This document shows, piece after piece, positions 55,738 through 62,704 of a stretch of DNA of 64,000 nucleotides; position 1 is the stretch's first letter, and every line of letters begins with the position of its first letter. The stretch comes from Roseibium album. Lineage in GTDB: Bacteria; Pseudomonadota; Alphaproteobacteria; Rhizobiales; Stappiaceae. Below the pieces are notes generated by a model. It ran no database searches. It was not told the origin of the DNA and saw only the letters and a program-made list of their open reading frames with translations. The position numbers and the translations under genes were made by a program. The stretch spans positions 806,001-870,000 of the forward strand of contig NZ_CXWE01000001.1 in assembly GCF_001404515.1 (NCBI RefSeq), written 5' to 3'.

Positions 55738-56604
55738 ATGGCTTACGAAGATGAATATGATGACTACGAAGAAGAGCTAAGAAGTGACCGTCGGCGGCGT
55801 CTTCAGCTTTACCTTCTGATTTTGTTGCTGGCTTGCGGCATTGGTCTCGGGGTTTTGTGGAACAGGATTGTCATCACGGTGCAGTCCGGTGAGGCTGGCG
55901 TTCTGTATCGCTGGCTTTCCGGCACGGAATTGTCGCGGATCTACGGTGAGGGACTTCATATCATCTGGCCGTGGAACAAGATGAACATCTACAATGTCCG
56001 GCTGCAGACCAAAGAGCGCAATTACACGATGTTGACCAGAGACGGTCTTCCGGTCGATCTGCAAATCGCAGTGCGCTATCAGCCTGATGTACGTCTTTTG
56101 CCTTTGTTGCACGTAACTGTTGGCCCGGACTATCTGGAAAAAATCGTATTCCCGGAAACCGAAGCCGTCCTGCGCCGATCAGTCGGCCAGTACACGCCTG
56201 AACAGGTCTACACATCCAAACGCGGATTTCTTGAAACAGTCGTAATTCGAAGTCTGACGAGTGTCGAAGACCGTTATGTTATCGTCGATGATGTTCTCGT
56301 TCGGAACGTCGAACTGCCGGCGGCTGTGCGGTTGGCCATCGAAAACAAACTGACCCTGTCTGAACAGGAAAAGGCTTACACCTATCGCCTTCAGATCGAG
56401 CAGAAGGAAGCGGAACGCAAGGTTATCGAGGCAGAAGGCATCAAGAAATACCAGAACATTGTCAAACAAAGCCTGACGGAGGATCTGCTGCGTTGGCAAG
56501 GGGTTCAGGCAACCAAGGATCTGGCGTCGTCTCCGAATTCCAAGACAGTTGTCATCGGTTCCGGCAAGGATGGTTTACCGCTGATTCTGGGCAGTGACCG
56601 ATAG
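55738..56604 (+). CDS. SPFH/prohibitin-domain membrane protein
   Basis: A 288-residue protein with a very acidic N-terminal tail, one membrane helix (about residues 24-43, YLLILLLACGIGLGVLW) and an SPFH domain on the far side, ending in a charged helical stretch (EQKEAERKVIEAEGIKKYQ) typical of stomatin, prohibitin and HflC relatives. Such proteins form ring-like membrane scaffolds. The start 181 bases after the PKS stop follows a GGGGTGAG stretch. The next gene begins six bases later, so it forms an operon with a solute-binding protein and a small membrane protein. I see no functional link to the PKS; this probably marks the right border of the cluster. Confidence 0.9.
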   Translation: MAYEDEYDDYEEELRSDRRRRLQLYLLILLLACGIGLGVLWNRIVITVQSGEAGVLYRWLSGTELSRIYGEGLHIIWPWNKMNIYNVRLQTKERNYTMLTRDGLPVDLQIAVRYQPDVRLLPLLHVTVGPDYLEKIVFPETEAVLRRSVGQYTPEQVYTSKRGFLETVVIRSLTSVEDRYVIVDDVLVRNVELPAAVRLAIENKLTLSEQEKAYTYRLQIEQKEAERKVIEAEGIKKYQNIVKQSLTEDLLRWQGVQATKDLASSPNSKTVVIGSGKDGLPLILGSDR

Positions 56605-56609
56605 ATCCG

Positions 56610-58016
56610 ATGGTGGAGCGCGGCGACGAAACGGATACAAACGAACCGGCGGGGCGGCCTTGGTTCAAAGGCTTTCTGATTGTCACCGGTGTTGTTGCGT
56701 TTATGGCCGTACTCGTTGCAGGCATCGGCATGATGACCCCCCAGCCCCGCATTCTAAAGGAGTGGTTCCCCGGAATTGCAGGTCTTTGGCAGGACGACTT
56801 CAAAGGGTACCGCGTCGTTGCCGTTTATGCCGAAGACCGGGAGGAACAGAGCTTCATCAATGGCGCACAGATGGGGGTCGATGAAATCAATGCGAGCAAG
56901 GAGCAGGTTCTGGGAGAAGAATTGGTACTGCAGCTTGCCATGGAAAGAGGCGTTACAACCAAGACCGCGTTGGAAACAGTCGTTCAGACAACAATGAGCC
57001 TGTCCGATCGGATTGCCCAGAAAAAAGACCTGATTGGTGTCATCGGCCACGAATGGTCAGATACAGCTATAACCGCAAGCTCGATCTACTCACGCAATGA
57101 AATTCTTTATCTGGCGACCCACGCGACCGCGACATCGCTGACCAATCATGGCTTTGAAACGGTCTTTGCACTTCAGCCGAACAATGCAACCAACGCCGAT
57201 GTGATTGCCAGTTACGCCCTGTCCAATGGCCTGGAGCGAATCCTCGTTTTTTCTGACAAGAGCGACTATGGCAAAGAATGTGCAAACTTCTTCACCGAGG
57301 CAATGACAAACGCTGGAGCCAATATTGTCTATCGGGGGTTTTTGTCGGGAACACAGCGGTCAACCGACGAGCTTCTGATGTTCGTCCTCGACAATGAACT
57401 TTTCAAACGCACTGATTTCGATGCAATTTTCATCGTTTCATCATCTGTCGACGAAACTGCAAACTTCATCAAGCGGGCGCGCTTCCTTGGGCTGGATTTG
57501 CCGATTCTGGGGATGGAGTACATCTTTTCCGCAACAATTGAGCGTAAAGTTGGCAAGGAAGACATGAAGGACACCATTGGCGTGTCCCTTTACGACCGGG
57601 ACAGTCTTTCGAAGACGGGGCAGACATTCATCGAGGAATATCAGACGCGATATGGGCATCTGCCGGATTTGAACGCAGCGCTGGGTTATGACGCCGTCAC
57701 TCTCCTTCGGAACGCGGTCAAGCGCGCCGATACGTTGGATGCACAGAAGATCTCGGATACACTGAAGGTCGCACGCTACAAGGAGCAGTTTGTGGGCGTG
57801 ACCGGACCATTGGTATTTGATCGCAAGGGCGCCATCACCGATACTCAGGTATTTGTCGTTCGGCACAATGGCGAAGAGTTCCACACCGTGGCAAAGTTCC
57901 AGGTGCCGCTTAACATTCGGAATTCAGATACCGGAACCGGTGACGCAACAGACACTCAGTCCGGCGAGGACGATGGAAAACCGGCTTCATCCGCCAAGGA
58001 GACGAAACGCCAATGA
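56610..58016 (+). CDS. Membrane-anchored solute-binding protein, branched-chain amino acid (LivJ) type
   Basis: A 468-residue protein with a short cytoplasmic N terminus, one membrane helix (about residues 21-41) and a periplasmic type 1 binding fold (GYRVVAVYAEDREEQSFINGAQ; VIGHEWSDTAITASSIY; a DKSDYGKECANFF segment). Ordinary LivJ proteins have a cleaved signal peptide; here a charged N terminus and no obvious cleavage site suggest permanent anchoring. No permease or ATPase genes are adjacent. It ends in a hydrophilic tail overlapping the next gene by four bases. Inference: a sensor or membrane-complex component rather than a transport receptor. Confidence 0.85.
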   Translation: MVERGDETDTNEPAGRPWFKGFLIVTGVVAFMAVLVAGIGMMTPQPRILKEWFPGIAGLWQDDFKGYRVVAVYAEDREEQSFINGAQMGVDEINASKEQVLGEELVLQLAMERGVTTKTALETVVQTTMSLSDRIAQKKDLIGVIGHEWSDTAITASSIYSRNEILYLATHATATSLTNHGFETVFALQPNNATNADVIASYALSNGLERILVFSDKSDYGKECANFFTEAMTNAGANIVYRGFLSGTQRSTDELLMFVLDNELFKRTDFDAIFIVSSSVDETANFIKRARFLGLDLPILGMEYIFSATIERKVGKEDMKDTIGVSLYDRDSLSKTGQTFIEEYQTRYGHLPDLNAALGYDAVTLLRNAVKRADTLDAQKISDTLKVARYKEQFVGVTGPLVFDRKGAITDTQVFVVRHNGEEFHTVAKFQVPLNIRNSDTGTGDATDTQSGEDDGKPASSAKETKRQ

Positions 58017-58228
58017 CCATATTCATCAATCCATGGATTTTTCTGATTTGGGTGGTTGCTGCTTGGATAATCGGGATATTGGGCCGTGATACGCGTTTTG
58101 GTTTTGTGGGAAACTTCCTGATCGCATTCGTCTTCAGTCCGGTCGTCGGCATTCTCGTGCTGCTTGCCGCAGAGCGTGCAAAGAGTCCCTTGGCTGTCCG
58201 GAAGCGAAAGGGCCGCCGTATTATCTGA
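58013..58228 (+). CDS. Small two-helix membrane protein
   Basis: A 71-residue protein with two hydrophobic segments (about residues 8-23 and 31-53) and a strongly basic C terminus (RKRKGRR). It starts in the stop codon of the solute-binding gene (ATGA), so it is co-translated with it. I do not recognise a named family; it looks like a small partner or assembly subunit of the SPFH and binding-protein pair. The convergent hairpin at 58264-58295 ends the operon. Confidence 0.75.
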   Translation: MTIFINPWIFLIWVVAAWIIGILGRDTRFGFVGNFLIAFVFSPVVGILVLLAAERAKSPLAVRKRKGRRII

Positions 58229-58263
58229 TCTTCAGGCTTTGACCGGTTGAACACGCCAAACAA

Positions 58264-58295
58264 ACAAGCCGCCCTGAATTATCAAGGCGGCTTGT
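58264..58295. terminator. Bidirectional hairpin terminator between convergent operons
   Basis: A perfect 10-base stem (ACAAGCCGCC pairing with GGCGGCTTGT) with a 12-base loop sits in the 95-base gap between the SPFH operon on the + strand and the DUF697 gene on the - strand. T tracts are weak, but position and stem make termination likely. Confidence 0.6.
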
Positions 58296-58323
58296 CGCAA
58301 ACTTGTAAGTCGTCAGTTCGTGG

Positions 58324-58911
58324 TCAGGACGCTGCTTCCTCGGAAGCTTCAGATTCCGGCTTGACTTTGTCTTTCGCCCTACGGGCCAGATCCTTGCCTC
58401 TTTCGAACTGCTCCTTGTAGAAATCCCGCATCTTGCTGGCGTCGAAGTCCATGAGGGTGCCGCCCTCTTCATAGTGCTTGACGATGGACCGGCCAACCGC
58501 ATATGTCGCGCCGCCGGCAACGACAGGCAGGGAGACCATGCCAACCATCCAGCCAATGCCGGGGATAATTTTGGTCGCGCTTGCCGCAACAACGTATCCG
58601 GCCCCATACCCGAGTACACCACCGGCCAAAGCGTAAACCACCTTGCGGCCCAGCTTTTCAGAAAACGGCTTTTCATAGAGACGGGAGAGCTTCTGGATCA
58701 TGCGAAGCTGAATGGCGACAACAGCAGCGATGTCAAAGAAGGCGACTGGAACAATACTCGCCGCGACAGAGGCGATCACGTAGTCCTTTATTAGATTGTC
58801 AGCCGTCAAATCCCGGGTGACATCAAACTCCTGATCTTCCTGAAGGTCTTCAACGTCAGTCTCCGCGACTTCGGGTTCTTCCGATTCGCTTGCGGTACTC
58901 TTGCTCGCCAT
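58324..58911 (-). CDS. DUF697-family membrane protein
   Basis: A 195-residue protein with an acidic N terminus, a membrane part (IVPVAFFDIAAVVAIQLRMI and later hydrophobic helices) and a charged C-terminal tail. The VP-x3-D-x-AA-x5-Q-x-RM pattern and the following LSRLYEKPF are typical of DUF697, a family found alone or fused to small GTPases. AGGAGA six bases before the ATG supports the start. A second DUF697-like gene lies upstream on the same strand, but a terminator at 59091-59117 separates them. Function unknown. Confidence 0.8.
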   Translation of the reverse strand: MASKSTASESEEPEVAETDVEDLQEDQEFDVTRDLTADNLIKDYVIASVAASIVPVAFFDIAAVVAIQLRMIQKLSRLYEKPFSEKLGRKVVYALAGGVLGYGAGYVVAASATKIIPGIGWMVGMVSLPVVAGGATYAVGRSIVKHYEEGGTLMDFDASKMRDFYKEQFERGKDLARRAKDKVKPESEASEEAAS

Positions 58912-59090
58912 AGAAATCTCCTGAAATCAGCTTTGGCCGAAGAGTTTCCCCATCGTCCGGCTGGAATGAAGGTGGCCTGTATTTCTGAACGGCATATCGC
59001 TCGGACGAAACGGTACTCTTTATGATGATAAATGGAAAGGGTTACCGCAGCAAATCGACCTTTATATGTGGGTTGCTCAAGTAAACATCG

Positions 59091-59117
59091 GAAAAACCCA
59101 GGGTGAATTCCCTGGTT
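59091..59117 (-). terminator. Intrinsic terminator after the ParA-DUF697 pair
   Basis: On the - strand, CCAGGG and CCCTGG form a six-base stem around AATTCA and are followed by GGTTTTTC. This lies just downstream of the stop of the 59126-59809 gene and before the next leftward gene. Confidence 0.6.
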
Positions 59118-59125
59118 GATCGGTT

Positions 59126-59809
59126 TCAACAAGGAACCGGGTCGGGTTCTACAGCTCCAATCTGTGCGTCCGGTGACGACAAGTGCGAGATGTAAACTTC
59201 CCCTACGATCCGGATCAAAATCGTTGCTGAAACTGACGTGATTGCCATTCCCAAAATATTGGGTCCCGGTGCCATACGCAACAATCCGACTGTCGTGAGG
59301 CTGGCGATTCCTGGCGCAGCCATTCCGGTTAACATTGCTGTGGCTAGCCGTTTGCTCCTGTAACGCTCGAGGGGAGCGCCAAAGAGGCGGGCCAGTTTAC
59401 GCAGCATGCGATCGACCACCACAGCAATTGCTGCAAGGTCTACCCATGGCATGGGCACAAGACTTGCGATGGCCGCGAAATTGGCGTGCCGCTCAACAAT
59501 CAGGTTGGCCGACGACCTCCGGAAACTTTCTCTGTCTGGGCGGTTACCGCGACTTTCCTGTCGAGCATGAACAGCAACGGCGCGGGCGTCCTTGTCTTGG
59601 GAACGAACAGCCTTCTGGTCAGGTCCTGTCTTTTCCGGTTTTCCGCTGAGCGGCTCCTGATCTTGAGCTGGCTCTGCTTCCTCCGGTTCAAGGAAACTTT
59701 CAGGTGTGATCCGCCGCTGGGCCGTTTCCTCGGCATGGAGCGCGGAATTTGCAGCTTTGCGCAAATCGTCGAGCGTCCTTTGCGAGGTTCTGGGCAGTTT
59801 CTTGCTCAT
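59126..59809 (-). CDS. DUF697-like membrane protein coupled to a ParA-like ATPase
   Basis: A 227-residue protein. The first 105 residues or so are hydrophilic and charged, probably disordered. The rest resembles the neighbouring DUF697 protein (LVPMPWVDLAAIAVVVDRM, then LARLFGAPLERYRSKRL) with several hydrophobic stretches. Its ATG overlaps the stop of the ParA-like gene, so the two are co-translated and may work together. I cannot assign a cellular role. Confidence 0.75.
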   Translation of the reverse strand: MSKKLPRTSQRTLDDLRKAANSALHAEETAQRRITPESFLEPEEAEPAQDQEPLSGKPEKTGPDQKAVRSQDKDARAVAVHARQESRGNRPDRESFRRSSANLIVERHANFAAIASLVPMPWVDLAAIAVVVDRMLRKLARLFGAPLERYRSKRLATAMLTGMAAPGIASLTTVGLLRMAPGPNILGMAITSVSATILIRIVGEVYISHLSSPDAQIGAVEPDPVPC

Positions 59810-60462
59810 GCGCTGAGCGCCTTTTTTGTCGATATGAGCGCGTCAGCTTCATCCGCAATGTGCGCAATATCCCGCGCTGCGGGACCTTCCGGCGCGATCA
59901 GACTGGGCGTTGCGCCGAAAAGACCTGCTTCTGCGTAGGCGACGCGATTGTGCATTTCGCTTGTCAGCAAGGGAAATCCGCCGTCCTCAAGCTCACTGCG
60001 GACATGGCGTGAAATGACGCTGCCTTTAACGGTCTGTGTCAAAACGCAGCGGAAAGTCGGTGCCCAGCCCTTGACCCCGCTCATCAGGGTTCGAACTGTA
60101 TCCATCATACGATCCACATCCAAAGGTGAGGCTTTGACAGGGATCAGAACGATGTCAGCGATTGCAAGTGCCGCGATGGTGATGTCGCTGTCGAAACCGG
60201 GCGTGTCGACGATCGTGATACTGTGGGATGAACGTTGCTGCTTGATCGTGTTCCAGACATCCTTGTCGGCCTGTTCAAGTACGTTGACCCCGCCAAGCGC
60301 CTGATCGCGTTCCACAAGGCGGCTGGTGGACCGTTGGGGATCTGCATCGACAAGAAGCGGGTTCAGGCCCTTCAGATGCCAATGGACGGCGAGACAAGTG
60401 GCCAGAGTGGTTTTGCCGCTGCCGCCTTTTAACGAGGCAATGGTGACAACTGACCCGCTCAT
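59806..60462 (-). CDS. ParA/MinD-family ATPase
   Basis: A 218-residue P-loop ATPase with the deviant Walker A KGGSGKTT near residue 13, VDADPQRST near 38-46 and a Walker B-like VDTPGFDSD segment. Family members position cargo such as plasmids, chromosomal loci, chemosensory arrays or storage granules. There is no ParB-like gene or parS-like repeat nearby, so this is likely an orphan cargo-positioning ParA, coupled to a DUF697 membrane protein rather than a partition system. Its presence does not make this a plasmid. Confidence 0.88.
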   Translation of the reverse strand: MSGSVVTIASLKGGSGKTTLATCLAVHWHLKGLNPLLVDADPQRSTSRLVERDQALGGVNVLEQADKDVWNTIKQQRSSHSITIVDTPGFDSDITIAALAIADIVLIPVKASPLDVDRMMDTVRTLMSGVKGWAPTFRCVLTQTVKGSVISRHVRSELEDGGFPLLTSEMHNRVAYAEAGLFGATPSLIAPEGPAARDIAHIADEADALISTKKALSA

Positions 60463-60579
60463 ATGCCTCTGGCCCCGCTGATTCTAACTGATTTACCGGA
60501 AATTCTAGCAAAAACTGACCGGAAAACCACGGTCTTTGTAGAGGCCAGGGAGCAACCGTCTGCCTGGGCCTTGTCAGCC

Positions 60580-61614
60580 CTACTTTCCAGACGAAAGATA
60601 GGCTTGGATCCGCTGCGCTGCGTTCATGGAGATGTTTTCGGCAAATAGGGGATAGTCGTAGCTGTGATAGACCCCTTCCGGGAAAAACTTGGAATTGAGC
60701 CTGTCCGGATCTTCGGCGACAACTTCAAGGCCGCCATTGGCGATTCGGGCGGAGGCAAATCCAGGCAGGATCTGGTAGGTCCCGTTCTTTTCAATGAACA
60801 CAGAGCCTCGGTTGCGTGAAGCAGGTGCCAGCGTATCCTCCCGCGTCCAGGTGAGAGGATTGACGACGATGGCGCCGGGAAAAATGACTGGTGAGTCTTT
60901 CTGTTTGCCGGGCGCGACCGAGTTATAACTGACGAAGCAGCCGGTCTGGTGGGCAGCATCGCATATTTCGATACTCGGATTGTCACGAAGATCTTCATCA
61001 GTGATGGACCAGCCCACCACGTAACCGGCTATCAACTGGTCTTCTATCCCGATTTTGCCCCAATACTCCACCAGCAACTGGGTCAGCAGGTAGGATCCCT
61101 GGCTGTGGGCCGCCAGAATAAACGGTCGTCCCTTGTTGTAGTGCTGCATGTAGTGTTCAAAAGCTTGCCGGACATCATGGACACCATACTCGACAATAGC
61201 GTCCCTATCTGGCTCGGACAGGTAGAACCCGGCCAGATTCATTTGCCGGTAAAGGGGGGCATAGAGGTTGGCCTGCCCGGAGAAAACCCGGGCTTCGGTT
61301 TTGATGCTCAATTCCGCGCTCGCGACAAGGTCTTTGCGGGAAATGTTCATCAACCAGGCGCTGTCACCCGTCAGAACCGTGGGATATAGCCACAAAATAT
61401 CTATGTCGAACTGATCGGGATCCTCGGGTTTTGCGAGCCAGCTCGTCTTCTTGGAATAATCAGGAGCGGGGGGGACATCAGCCTTGGTAAAAGGGGGAAG
61501 ACTGGGACGTTTTTCGTTTGCGGTTCCCGGAGAAGGCACGACAAACAAGATCGCTGTCAGAATGGCAATGCGCTTCGCGTTTCGGAAAAACACTGCCTCA
61601 AAAAATCGATACAT
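60580..61614 (-). CDS. Secreted alpha/beta hydrolase, DUF3089 family
   Basis: A 344-residue protein with an N-terminal hydrophobic segment (about residues 16-32) ending in a possible signal-peptidase site near GTA-NE. A DUF3089-type body follows: DIDILWLYPT, NLYAPLYRQMN and the nucleophile elbow AAHSQGS. The family is related to esterases and lipases, but its substrate is unknown. It stands alone on the - strand, 117 bases from the ParA-like gene, with no sign of co-transcription with neighbours. Confidence 0.85.
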   Translation of the reverse strand: MYRFFEAVFFRNAKRIAILTAILFVVPSPGTANEKRPSLPPFTKADVPPAPDYSKKTSWLAKPEDPDQFDIDILWLYPTVLTGDSAWLMNISRKDLVASAELSIKTEARVFSGQANLYAPLYRQMNLAGFYLSEPDRDAIVEYGVHDVRQAFEHYMQHYNKGRPFILAAHSQGSYLLTQLLVEYWGKIGIEDQLIAGYVVGWSITDEDLRDNPSIEICDAAHQTGCFVSYNSVAPGKQKDSPVIFPGAIVVNPLTWTREDTLAPASRNRGSVFIEKNGTYQILPGFASARIANGGLEVVAEDPDRLNSKFFPEGVYHSYDYPLFAENISMNAAQRIQAYLSSGK

Positions 61615-61878
61615 GCGCCATTCCCGAGTTTCTCTGGATGTTGAACACCTTTACGAAGGTGCAGGCCAAATTGAACAACCAAAAGTAGCCCCTGTCCATG
61701 ATTTCTCTGGTTCTTCCGCAGAACTCATTGGCTCCGGCTTTGATTTAAGAAGAGCAAATCAGCTGCCTTGAAGCTGAACCGATGATCCAATCATGGGCCT
61801 GAAAACATCGAGAACTCAGCACAAAGCTCACCGGTGCGAAAAACGCCCTGGAAGCAATTCAATGCAAGAGAAAAAAAA
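61615..61878. other. Intergenic region upstream of the DUF3089 gene
   Basis: Contains short, unconvincing ORFs only. It should hold the leftward promoter of the hydrolase, which I cannot place. A run of eight T on the - strand just after the tRNA-Pro CCA end (near 61871-61878) probably terminates the tRNA transcript. Confidence 0.4.
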
Positions 61879-61955
61879 TGGTCGGAGTGAGAGGATTCGA
61901 ACCTCCGACCCCCTCGTCCCGAACGAGGTGCGCTACCAGGCTGCGCTACACTCCG
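61879..61955 (-). tRNA. tRNA-Pro (CGG anticodon)
   Basis: The reverse complement folds as a full cloverleaf: CGGAGTG acceptor strand pairing with CACTCCG, A discriminator, encoded CCA, D-arm AGCGCAGCCTGGTAGCGC, anticodon stem CCTCG/CGAGG around loop TTCGGGA (anticodon CGG), and T-loop GTTCGAATC. Confidence 0.95.
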
Positions 61956-62292
61956 ACATTTGCAGGGCTTCAGCTAAACCCATCGGGAACAGCGGGGCAA
62001 GCCCTCGCTGCGTGGAGGGTCATTTAGCAAAGCTCATCTGATCCCGCAAGAGATTTGCCGGTCCGCACATCACTTTTTTAAAATCGCCTGCAATGCCAGC
62101 TGGTTAGCCCTAACGCACGTTCCGCGGCCTGTTTGAACTCCGGCCGGAGCACGGCGCATAAATGAGCTGACGGATTACTTTGTCGGCCCCGCTTGCCGGA
62201 CCTGGGGAAAACTCCTGTGGCTGCCGGAAAGATTGGGTTAGGGAAGGCTTGCGCTTCTGAAATGACCTCGCTATATAGCGTCTCCACGGCCT
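61956..62292. other. Intergenic region between the two tRNA genes
   Basis: No supported gene; short ORFs here overlap the tRNAs and look random. The only recognisable element is the tRNA-Gln promoter at its right end. Confidence 0.5.
62249..62277 (+). promoter_or_regulatory. Sigma70-type promoter of tRNA-Gln
   Basis: TTGCGC at 62249-62254, a 17-base spacer and TATATA at 62272-62277, placing the start site about eight bases before the mature tRNA. Spacing and position are as expected for a stable-RNA promoter. Confidence 0.65.
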
Positions 62293-62367
62293 TGGGGTGT
62301 AGCCAAGCGGTAAGGCACCGGTTTTTGGTACCGGCATGCGCTGGTTCGAATCCAGCCACCCCAGCCA
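62293..62367 (+). tRNA. tRNA-Gln (TTG anticodon)
   Basis: Cloverleaf with acceptor TGGGGTG/CACCCCA, G discriminator and encoded CCA; D-arm AGCCAAGCGGTAAGGCA; anticodon stem CCGGT/ACCGG around loop TTTTGGT (anticodon TTG); T-loop GTTCGAATC. Confidence 0.95.
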
Positions 62368-62704
62368 GTTTTTCCCAGCATATTCAACGATGAATTCGCG
62401 TGTCTCCAGTGACATGTGCGGATATGCCGTGCCTGCCGAAATGTGGCGCGCAACTTCATTTGGCCAAACGCGCAACTTCACTTGGCACCTAGTTTGTGAC
62501 TGAGATTGCCTCTGCAGAGCGGGGGGGACGAGGTTACATGAGCGGTGGCCTGGGCCAGTAGTTTTCTTGGAGGCATTGCAGGCAGGAAAACAGTGTCGCG
62601 AATTCCATCAAGATCCGTGGGTTGTAGGTCCTGGGAAGTTCCCGCTATGTTTATGCCCACAAACCTAGACTATATTTTTGATTTTTCAGCGTGGGATTGT
62701 ACCG
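62368..62704. other. Intergenic region before the pentapeptide-repeat gene
   Basis: No gene seen. Holds the 17-base direct repeats at 62447-62485 and an AT-rich stretch near 62665-62690 (TATATTTTTGATTTTTC) that may include the promoter of the next gene. Confidence 0.45.
62447..62485 (+). repeat. Pair of 17-base direct repeats
   Basis: CGCGCAACTTCATTTGG at 62447-62463 recurs with one mismatch at 62469-62485. The 22-base period is about two helical turns, so a tandem operator is possible. No binding protein is suggested by the context. Confidence 0.6.

Noticed and set aside
59806..60462. Plasmid or integrative-element partition locus
   Set aside because: No ParB, parS-like repeats, replication or integrase genes are visible, and two tRNA genes lie nearby; an orphan chromosomal ParA fits better.
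62078..62481. Leftward ORFs spanning tRNA-Gln
   Set aside because: They cover a clear tRNA gene and its promoter and have no protein-like features.
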